Below, piece after piece: positions 1 to 6,003 of a DNA stretch of 14,314 nucleotides. The DNA lies in the NCBI GenBank assembly GCA_020425835.1, contig JAGQRC010000024.1, forward strand, positions 1 through 14,314, written 5' to 3'. The notes under the pieces were generated by a model that saw nothing but the letters and a program-made list of their open reading frames with translations, was not told the origin of the DNA and did not search any database. Source of the stretch: Planctomycetota bacterium. GTDB lineage: Bacteria > Planctomycetota > UBA8108 > UBA1146 > JAJFFE01. The translations under genes were made by a program, and so were the position numbers. Every line of letters begins with the position of its first letter. Positions within the stretch are counted from its first letter, which is position 1.

Positions 1-52
1 GTCATCCATGCGATCGACGTCGTCCTGCTTCCCACGGAATGAACCTCTTCTC

Positions 53-85
53 GGACCCGACTCGGCTGCGCACCGAGTCGGGTCC
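53..85. terminator. Perfect 13-bp inverted repeat, probable terminator hairpin of an upstream transcript
   Basis: The arms at 53-65 (GGACCCGACTCGG) and 73-85 are exact reverse complements around a 7-base loop. The stem is very G+C rich, and no T-run follows, so it is not a textbook intrinsic terminator; in high-GC genomes such hairpins often still mark transcript ends. It lies upstream of the preferred sigma-factor start at 138 and argues that this stretch is intergenic rather than coding. It could instead be an operator or an mRNA leader hairpin for the sigma operon. Confidence 0.55.
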
Positions 86-128
86 CTTCGATCCCACGAG
101 TCACCCGCGCCGACCGGAAACCGAGACC

Positions 129-132
129 GAGG
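129..132 (+). promoter_or_regulatory. Ribosome binding site deciding the sigma-factor start
   Basis: GAGG lies 5 bases before the TTG at 138. The in-frame ATG at 39 has only a weak purine stretch upstream and would place the hairpin at 53-85 inside the coding region. This site is therefore the main reason for choosing TTG 138. Confidence 0.45.
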
Positions 133-137
133 CTGCG

Positions 138-746
138 TTGAACACCGTCGACCCCATCACGATCCTCGGACGCATGGCCGCCGGCGACAGAGCCGCGCTC
201 GGCGACTGCATGGATCGTTATGGCGCTCTCGTCTGGTCAGTGGCCCGACGGCTCTCGCCCACGCGCGAGGATGCGGAAGATGCCGTCCAGGAGATCTTCC
301 TGGACGTGTGGAAGAACGCGGACCGCTACGATGCCGAGCTCGGATCCGAGTCGACGTTCGTCGCGACCATCGGTCGCCGCCGCTGCATCGACCGGCTTCG
401 CAAGAAGGGTCGACAGGTTCCCGTCACTTCGATCGACACCGAGATGATCGAGCCCGCCGAGCCGTCCGATCGCAGCCTCGCCCAGGTCGTCGTCGACGAC
501 GAGATCGAGTTCGTGCGATCGAAGATCTCCTCGCTCAAGCCGGATCAACAACGCGTCCTCGCCCTCTCGGTCTACGGCGGGTTGAGTCACTCGGAGATCG
601 CCGAACGGCTGTCGGTGCCGCTGGGCACGGTCAAGACCCACCTCCGTCGCGGACTCCTCGAAGTGAGACGTCTCCTCCAGGTCCACCGCGCGTCCCGCTC
701 GCGTGCGGCGATCGGCCGGGCGCGAGAGGCGGAGGGGTGGGCATGA
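138..746 (+). CDS. ECF-type RNA polymerase sigma factor, SigK-like
   Basis: A 202-aa group 4 (extracytoplasmic function) sigma factor, which directs RNA polymerase to stress or envelope promoters. Region 2 spans about residues 24-90, with the EDAEDAVQEIFLDVW core-binding helix (44-58) followed by a basic -10 reading helix (GRRRCIDRLRKKGR). Region 4 spans about 124-180, with the LKPDQQRVLALSVYGGLSHSE start and the helix-turn-helix ending in PLGTVKTHLRRG. Regions 1 and 3 are absent, as expected. I chose TTG 138 because it has GAGG 5 bases upstream and gives a normal ECF length. ATG 39 would give 235 aa with a disordered, hairpin-coding N-terminus, and ATG 174 would sit too close to region 2. 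The stop overlaps the next gene's start (ATGA), and that neighbour is an RskA-like anti-sigma factor, so this belongs with the SigK/RskA-type pairs. Family assignment is firm; the start is less so. Confidence 0.9.
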   Translation: MNTVDPITILGRMAAGDRAALGDCMDRYGALVWSVARRLSPTREDAEDAVQEIFLDVWKNADRYDAELGSESTFVATIGRRRCIDRLRKKGRQVPVTSIDTEMIEPAEPSDRSLAQVVVDDEIEFVRSKISSLKPDQQRVLALSVYGGLSHSEIAERLSVPLGTVKTHLRRGLLEVRRLLQVHRASRSRAAIGRAREAEGWA

Positions 747-1531
747 CGATGAACGAACTCTTCGAGGCCGATCCCCGCCTGGTCGACCTGCTGATCGTGC
801 ACGCGACGACCGGGCTCACGTCCGGGGAGCGCGAGGAGCTCGATCGGCTTCTCGCGGCGAACCCGAAGCTCGCGCTGGGGGAGTTCGAGGAAACGGTCGC
901 CGTCGTCGATCAGGTGCTCGCCGGGAGGAGCGAGACGATTCCGCTCCCGATCGATCTCCGTCGGCGCGTCCTGGACGCGCTCTCCCGAGTTTCGCCGTCG
1001 GCTCGGGAGTCTGCCCGGGGCGTTCGTCGCCCGGGTCTCACGCGAGCCGCGCGAAGCGCAGGTCTCGGTTGGGCGGTCGCCGCCGCGGCGTTGGTGCTCC
1101 TCGGCGTGAAGGTGCCGCCGACGTGGACCCCCGAGCCGTCACTGAGCACACAGGTCGAGCGAAGTCTCGCGCGCACCGACGCAAAGCGATGGAAGTGGCA
1201 GCCACCGTCGTCGGAACGATTCCGATCGGTCACCGGGGAGGTCGTCTGGATCCCGTCCGAGCAGCGCGGCTTCCTGCTCTTCTCCAGCCTGCCCGCCCTC
1301 GATCCGACGCGCGAGCAGTACCAGCTCTGGATCGTCGACGATGCCACACGACGACGCCATCCCGTCGACGGCGGCGTGTTCGACCACCCCGGAACCGAAG
1401 GCGCGGTCATCGTCCCGTTCCACTCTCGGCTCGAAGTGTTCACGGCATCCGCGTTCGCGGTGACGGTCGAGCAGCCGGGAGGCGTCGTCGTCTCCGACGG
1501 TCCTCTCGAGATCATCGCCACCGAGTCGTAG
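743..1531 (+). CDS. RskA-family membrane anti-sigma factor
   Basis: A 262-aa single-pass membrane protein expected to hold the preceding sigma factor inactive until an envelope signal triggers its cleavage or release. Residues 1-90 form a cytoplasmic helical domain (LIVHATTGLTSGEREELDRLL), followed by a basic stretch and one transmembrane segment at about 107-123. The outer domain (about 150-262) carries RskA C-terminal hallmarks: the YQLWIVDD strand near 193, a GGVFDHPG turn, and a closing AFAVTVEQPGG strand near 237. The start at 743 forms a 4-base ATGA overlap with the sigma gene, so the two are translationally coupled. The N-terminal domain lacks the HxxxCxxC zinc motif of ZAS anti-sigma factors, so redox sensing through that motif is unlikely. 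The assignment rests on domain pattern and gene order and is strong; the signal sensed is unknown. Confidence 0.88.
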   Translation: MTMNELFEADPRLVDLLIVHATTGLTSGEREELDRLLAANPKLALGEFEETVAVVDQVLAGRSETIPLPIDLRRRVLDALSRVSPSARESARGVRRPGLTRAARSAGLGWAVAAAALVLLGVKVPPTWTPEPSLSTQVERSLARTDAKRWKWQPPSSERFRSVTGEVVWIPSEQRGFLLFSSLPALDPTREQYQLWIVDDATRRRHPVDGGVFDHPGTEGAVIVPFHSRLEVFTASAFAVTVEQPGGVVVSDGPLEIIATES

Positions 1532-1543
1532 GGCGACGATCCT

Positions 1544-1741
1544 TCAGCGGCCGAGCGCTTCCTGGAGACGCTGCTCGTGCGCTCGTTGGAGTTCCTGGAC
1601 CTGGCCCTGGAGCCGATCTCCCTCGCGAACGGCTTGATTGCCGGTCATGGCATCCGCCGCATTGTGGATCGCCTGGACCGACTCGCCGCAGCCCGCGGCG
1701 AGGAGCAGTGCGCCCATTCCGATAACTCGAAGCCACTTCAT
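1544..1741 (-). CDS. Small predicted lipoprotein with helical, coiled-coil-like tail
   Basis: A 65-aa protein of unknown function. The N-terminus (MKWLRVIGMGALLLAAGCGE) is a lipoprotein signal peptide with a clear LAAGC lipobox, so Cys18 should be acylated and the mature protein would have only 48 residues. The mature part is helical and charged (DRLQGQVQELQRAHEQRLQE near 42-61), suggesting a short coiled coil, as in small envelope-anchored or Lpp-like proteins, although I see no direct similarity to Lpp. GGAGG (plus-strand 1747-1751) sits 5 bases before the ATG. Its end is 12 bases from the end of the convergent anti-sigma gene, and it is divergent from the sirtuin operon. A role in envelope stress beside the sigma/anti-sigma pair is possible, but only by position. 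Confidence 0.75.
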   Translation of the reverse strand: MKWLRVIGMGALLLAAGCGESVQAIHNAADAMTGNQAVREGDRLQGQVQELQRAHEQRLQEALGR

Positions 1742-1796
1742 CTCGTCCTCCGGAGCGCACGCCTCGTCCGCAGCGGTCGAGATCGATGTCGCTACC

Positions 1797-1813
1797 CGAG
1801 TGTGAGACACTCG
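1797..1813. promoter_or_regulatory. Perfect palindrome CGAGTGT-gag-ACACTCG, candidate operator
   Basis: Two 7-base arms (1797-1803 and 1807-1813) are exact reverse complements around GAG. The site lies in the 127-base gap between the divergent lipoprotein gene and the sirtuin operon, where a regulator could act on both. I find no convincing -35/-10 pair around it, and 7-base palindromes can arise by chance in G+C-rich DNA. An RNA hairpin in the sirtuin leader is another reading. Confidence 0.35.
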
Positions 1814-1868
1814 ATCGCCGCGGGCAAACCGGGTCCCTCCTCCAACGCGCGAAGTGCGGAGCACCCCG

Positions 1869-2642
1869 ATGATTCCTGGAGATCTCGTCGAGCGACTCGC
1901 GGCGGTCCGCTCGATCGCCGTGGTGACCGGGGCGGGTATCTCGGCGGAGTCCGGCATCCGCACGTACCGCGGCGTCGGGGGACTGTACGACGATCCCGAA
2001 GCGGGCGACCGCACGGTCGAGGCGTTGACCGGCACCACGCTCCAGCGCGATCCCGATCGGACGTGGCGGGCCGTCGCCCTGCTCGCGCGCGAGGCGATCG
2101 ATGCGCGACCGAACGCGGGGCATCTCGCGCTGGTCCGGATGGAGGCGCTCGTCGATCGCTTCGTCATCCTGACCCAGAACGTCGACGGTCTGCATCGGCT
2201 GGCGGGAAGCCAGAACGTCATCGAGATCCACGGCACGATCACGCGCGCGGAGTGCATGAGCTGCGGCGTGATCACACCGGTGGAACGAGACCTCTACCGG
2301 GACCTCACGGTCGCCCCTCGATGCGATGCGTGCGGGGGAGTCCTGCGACCGCGTGCGGTACTGTTCGGCGAGCTCCTTCCGGTGCTCGCCGCCGCACGGA
2401 TGCAGGACGAGGTGCTCGACCGCCCGTCCGATCTCGTCATCGGCGTCGGTACGACCGGACTCTTCCCGTACATCGTCGAGCCGATCCTCCGCGCACGCGC
2501 GATCGGGAGCACCACCGTCGAGGTCAATCCCGAAGAGACAGAGATCTCCGATCTCTATGACTTCCGGCTGCGTGGCCCGGCAGGGGAGATCCTCCCGGGG
2601 CTCGTCCGCGCGCTCGAGGATCGATCGGAGGCGACGCGGTGA
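1869..2642 (+). CDS. cobB: Sirtuin: NAD+-dependent protein deacylase (Sir2/CobB family)
   Basis: A 257-aa sirtuin that removes acyl groups from lysine using NAD+, giving nicotinamide and O-acyl-ADP-ribose; cytoplasmic. Visible family motifs in order are GAGISAESGIRTYRG (21-35, NAD binding), TQNVDGLH (102-109), catalytic His121 in IEIHG, zinc cysteines C129-x2-C132 and C152-x2-C155, PRAVLFGE (161-168), GVGTTG (192-197) and VEVNPEE (217-223). It resembles E. coli CobB in length and order, and keeps all four zinc cysteines. By eye, the Tyr-x-x-Arg pair that CobB and SIRT5 use for succinyl/malonyl groups is not present: the matching stretch reads AVALLARE (68-75). I chose ATG 1869 because GGAG lies 7 bases upstream; the in-frame GTG at 1854 has no such site. 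Its stop overlaps the GTG start of the glycosidase gene, so it leads that operon. Confidence 0.93.
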   Translation: MIPGDLVERLAAVRSIAVVTGAGISAESGIRTYRGVGGLYDDPEAGDRTVEALTGTTLQRDPDRTWRAVALLAREAIDARPNAGHLALVRMEALVDRFVILTQNVDGLHRLAGSQNVIEIHGTITRAECMSCGVITPVERDLYRDLTVAPRCDACGGVLRPRAVLFGELLPVLAAARMQDEVLDRPSDLVIGVGTTGLFPYIVEPILRARAIGSTTVEVNPEETEISDLYDFRLRGPAGEILPGLVRALEDRSEATR

Positions 2643-5326
2643 TCGCGGTGACCCCGTGGCTCCTGCTCGCCCTGGTTCGGATCGCGACACCGACGTCCAT
2701 CTGGATCGAGGGAGAGTCGCCGCGAGAGCAGACCATGCACCGGCACCCGTGGTGGTACGACCAGATCGACCGCGGTCAACTCTCGGGCGGAGACTTCATC
2801 TCCAACTTCTCCGAGAGCGACGAAGGGGTCGCGGCCTACACCGTGGACGTGCCGCAGCGTGGGACCTACCACTTCTGGGTGCGGGCGAATCCCACGCAGT
2901 CCAGACTCTCCTACCGGGTCGACGGCTTGCACTCGAGCTGGGTGGAGATCGATGTCCGATCGCCGATCGACATCCGCAATGTCGCCGCGGACGGCAAGGT
3001 CGACCTGCGCTTCATCGCGTGGATCGAAGCTGGTCTCCTCGATCTCCCCCGCGGACGTCACACCTTTCGGTTCCGCATGCACTCGGAGAATCACGCGCAC
3101 GGAATCCTCGACTGCTTCGTGCTGACTCGCGACCCGTTCCACCCTCGCGGAGCGGCGAAGCCGGAGGAGCTCGCCGAGGAGGAGCGGCGGCTCCGGGAGA
3201 ACAACGTGGGCTGGTTCCCGTTCCGACCCGAGACCGATGACTTCGCGACGAGCGCCATCGACCTTCGCTCGCTGAACGAGGAACGCGCGGGGCAGTCGGG
3301 CTTCGTGACCGCACGGGATGGCCGGTTCTTCCTGGGATCGGGTGAGGCCGTTCGGTTCTGGGGGGTCAACGTCTCCGCGGAGCTCGGGGAGCGGCCGTTG
3401 ACCGAGATTCGGCGCGTTGCTCGGATCCTCGCCAAGCGCGGAGTCAATCTCGTGCGGTGGCATTCGCGCGTCTTCGACGAGACCCGCGGTACGATCGACC
3501 CGAGCCGAGTCGCCTCGATCCATGCGGTTGTCGAAGCGATGCGACAGGAGGGAATCTACACCCACCTCTCGATCTTCTTTCCGCTCTGGCTCCGCCCCCC
3601 TCCGACGAGCGATCTCCTGTCCGGCTACGACGGGTCCCACCATCCGTTCGCGGCGCTCTTCTTCGATGCCCGCTTCGAGTCGGCGTACCGCCTCTGGTGG
3701 AAGGCGGTACTCACGACCCCCAGCCCGCACACCGGACGCCCGCTGACCGAGGAGCCAGCCCTGTTCGGCGTCGAGCTGGTCAACGAGGACTCGTTCCTGT
3801 TCTGGACCTTCTCGGAGGACAACATCCCCGATCCGGAGCTCCGCGAGCTGGAGTCGCAGTTCGCGAAGTGGACGAGCGGACGATACGGCTCCGCGACCAA
3901 GGCGTTGTCGGTGTGGAAGGGAACGACTCATCCTCGCGACGCCGTGGATGAGGGGCGGCTCGGTCTCCGCCCCCTCTGGAACGTGTTCAACGAGCGACTT
4001 CCCCGCGACCAGGACACCGTTCGCTTCCTCGTCGAAACGCAGCGCCGCTTCTACTCTCGAACCCGGGATCACCTCCGGTCGATCGGTTGCCGGAGCCTGA
4101 TCACCGCGTCGAACTGGCACACGGCGAGCCCTCGGGTGCTCGGTCCACTCGAGCGGTACAGCTACGCGGTCGGTGACTTCATCGACCGGCACGGCTACTT
4201 CGGCTGCCATCATCGCGGAGACCACGCGAGCTGGTCGATTCGTGTCGGCCACTCCTACCGCGACCGCAGCGCACTCCGATTCGATCCCGAAGAGCGAGGC
4301 GCGCCACCACGCTTCGCCCATCCCGCGATGGACCTCCAGATCGGGAGCCTCCCGAGCATGATCTCGGAGACGGGCTGGAATCGCCCCAATCGATATCGGT
4401 CGGAGGCTCCGCTCTTCTTCGCGACGTTCGGCGCCCTCCAGGACAGCGATGCGATCGTCCACTTCGCGCTCGACACCGAACGATGGACGGTGCGTCCGAA
4501 CTACTTCGTGCAGCCGTGGACGCTGATGGCGCCCTCCCAGATGGGACAGTTCCCGGCGGCGGCGCTGATCTACCGGCGCGGTTGGATCGCCGAGGCCGAG
4601 CCGGTGGTCGAGATGGACCTCGGCCTGGATTCGCTGTTCGCGCTCGAGGGAACGCCGCTGTCCCCCGGAGCGAGCCTCGACGAGCTCCGCGCTCGCGACA
4701 CCCCGGGACCGGGTGACGGCTCCAGCGCGATCGATCCGCTCGTTCACTTCGTCGGAAGGACCGTGCTGCGCTTCGGGACCGGGAGCGAGCGGAAGGTCGA
4801 GTCGTCGCGCAAGGCGCTCGGGTCCATCGATCATCGGCGACGACGCGTGACCAGTGCGACCGAGCAGGTTCGTCTGGACTACGGGAAGGGACTCCTCACG
4901 CTCGATTCGCCGCGCGCCCAGGGGGCGTCGGGGAACCTCGCCGACCGTCGGATCGAGCTCTCGAACATCGAGATCCGCTCCCCGCTCGACCTCGCTCACA
5001 TCGTGCTGGTGTCACTCGACGGCGAGCCGCTCGAGTCGTCGAGGAGCATGCTGCTCCAAGTGATGACGGAGGACCGACCGGCCGGGTTCGAGACCGAAGG
5101 TGATGATCCGCGCGTGATCCGTTCGCTCGGGTCGGACCCTTGGTGGGTTCGCGAGGTGCGTGGGGAGATCCGATTCGCGCTCGGTCGCGGCGAGCGCCGC
5201 GTGCGCGAGCTCGGTCCCAACGGGGAAGTGCGCACGGAGCGCACACTCGGGAAGTCGCTCGAGCTCCGTCCCGATGTCATCTACTACTGGATCGGGTCCG
5301 ATCCGACGTCCGACGAGGAGAAGTGA
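2639..5326 (+). CDS. Large exported glycoside hydrolase-like protein (clan GH-A fold) with N-terminal carbohydrate-binding-like domain
   Basis: An 895-aa protein, probably secreted and acting on a polysaccharide or glycoconjugate; the substrate is unknown. Residues 1-20 are a short hydrophobic signal-like segment with few positive charges. Residues about 21-165 look like a carbohydrate-binding beta-sandwich (WIEGES, HPWWYDQ, YTVDVPQRGTYHFWVRA). A TIM barrel starts near 220 (GEAVRFWGVNVSAE, then GVNLVRWH at 268-275). Candidate catalytic residues are Glu383 in ELVNED (acid/base after Asn, as at clan GH-A strand 4) and Glu577 in ISETGW (nucleophile, strand 7), predicting a retaining mechanism. 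Residues about 700-895 are beta-rich, with LTLDSPRAQG near 760. I cannot name the GH family; GH5-, GH2- or GH42-like are candidates. The GTG start overlaps the sirtuin stop (GTGA), and the stop overlaps the next gene's ATG by one base. Confidence 0.8.
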   Translation: MIAVTPWLLLALVRIATPTSIWIEGESPREQTMHRHPWWYDQIDRGQLSGGDFISNFSESDEGVAAYTVDVPQRGTYHFWVRANPTQSRLSYRVDGLHSSWVEIDVRSPIDIRNVAADGKVDLRFIAWIEAGLLDLPRGRHTFRFRMHSENHAHGILDCFVLTRDPFHPRGAAKPEELAEEERRLRENNVGWFPFRPETDDFATSAIDLRSLNEERAGQSGFVTARDGRFFLGSGEAVRFWGVNVSAELGERPLTEIRRVARILAKRGVNLVRWHSRVFDETRGTIDPSRVASIHAVVEAMRQEGIYTHLSIFFPLWLRPPPTSDLLSGYDGSHHPFAALFFDARFESAYRLWWKAVLTTPSPHTGRPLTEEPALFGVELVNEDSFLFWTFSEDNIPDPELRELESQFAKWTSGRYGSATKALSVWKGTTHPRDAVDEGRLGLRPLWNVFNERLPRDQDTVRFLVETQRRFYSRTRDHLRSIGCRSLITASNWHTASPRVLGPLERYSYAVGDFIDRHGYFGCHHRGDHASWSIRVGHSYRDRSALRFDPEERGAPPRFAHPAMDLQIGSLPSMISETGWNRPNRYRSEAPLFFATFGALQDSDAIVHFALDTERWTVRPNYFVQPWTLMAPSQMGQFPAAALIYRRGWIAEAEPVVEMDLGLDSLFALEGTPLSPGASLDELRARDTPGPGDGSSAIDPLVHFVGRTVLRFGTGSERKVESSRKALGSIDHRRRRVTSATEQVRLDYGKGLLTLDSPRAQGASGNLADRRIELSNIEIRSPLDLAHIVLVSLDGEPLESSRSMLLQVMTEDRPAGFETEGDDPRVIRSLGSDPWWVREVRGEIRFALGRGERRVRELGPNGEVRTERTLGKSLELRPDVIYYWIGSDPTSDEEK

Positions 5327-5991
5327 TGCCGCCCGATGATCCGATGCGGAGCTTCTGGCGTGAGCGGTGGAGCGAGGGGAGGATCGGGTTCCACCAGAGC
5401 GACTTCAATCGTCATCTGGTGGCCCATGGTCGAGCGGTGTTCGGCGAGCCACCGCGTCGCGTCCTGGTTCCTCTCAGCGGAAAGAGCCTCGATCTGCTGT
5501 GGCTCGAGGCGCAGGGCTATGAGGTTGTTGCAGCGGAGTACGCGGAACGCGCCGTGAACGAGTTCCACGACGAGAACGAGCGTCCGGTCGAGATCGGGAC
5601 CGCGCTCGATCTCGAGGTGCGGAGGAGCGGGTCGATCACCACCTTCGTCGCCGACTACTTCGCCCTGACCCGGGACCACGTCGGCCCGATCCATGCGATC
5701 TACGACCGAGCCGCGCTGGTGGCGATCGCACCGGAACGACGGACGGAGTACGTCGCGCACTCGTTGGAGCTCCTGGAGCGCGGGGGAACCGTGCTGCTGC
5801 TGACGATCGACTATCCCCAGGGGGAGAAGGAGGGCCCTCCGTACTCGGTGCCCGATGCGGTGGTGCGCGAGTTGTACGAGCCGCGACGTTCGGTCGACTG
5901 CCTTCACGCCGAGGACGTCATCGATCGACATCCCGCGTGGCGGGAACAGGGTGTCCGCCGACTCGTCGAGCGTGTCTACCGGCTGAGCTGA
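5326..5991 (+). CDS. tpm: Thiopurine S-methyltransferase family SAM-dependent methyltransferase
   Basis: A 221-aa cytoplasmic class I methyltransferase that moves a methyl group from S-adenosylmethionine to sulfur and, in some bacterial members, to selenium or tellurium compounds. Family signatures are FWRERWSEGRIGFHQ (10-24), VLVPLSGKSLDLLWL (46-60, SAM-binding loop), the acidic strand end AAEYAERAV (69-77), DYFAL (110-114), IYDRAALVAI (125-134) and GPPYSVP (170-176). Length matches bacterial Tpm (about 215-220 aa). The ATG at 5326 shares its A with the glycosidase TGA, and GAGGAG lies a few bases upstream; ATG 5344 is a less likely alternative. It is the last gene of the sirtuin-glycosidase-methyltransferase group, and its stop is 12 bases from the convergent kinase gene. 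The natural substrate cannot be read from sequence. Confidence 0.92.
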   Translation: MPPDDPMRSFWRERWSEGRIGFHQSDFNRHLVAHGRAVFGEPPRRVLVPLSGKSLDLLWLEAQGYEVVAAEYAERAVNEFHDENERPVEIGTALDLEVRRSGSITTFVADYFALTRDHVGPIHAIYDRAALVAIAPERRTEYVAHSLELLERGGTVLLLTIDYPQGEKEGPPYSVPDAVVRELYEPRRSVDCLHAEDVIDRHPAWREQGVRRLVERVYRLS

Positions 5992-6003
5992 GAGCGCGGC
6001 GGA

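Noticed and set aside
116..141. GGAAAC followed by CGTTGA, resembling an ECF autoregulatory promoter
   Set aside because: The 14-base spacer is short for ECF promoters, and the -10 would overlap the chosen start codon.
8..742. Upstream extension of the anti-sigma frame
   Set aside because: It overlaps the sigma factor in another frame and is Arg-rich; ATG 743 forms the expected ATGA overlap.
2555..4999. 814-residue open frame on the minus strand across the glycosidase gene
   Set aside because: It is antisense to a gene with clear domain motifs and has Arg/Glu-rich sequence with no recognisable fold; long antisense frames are expected at this G+C content.
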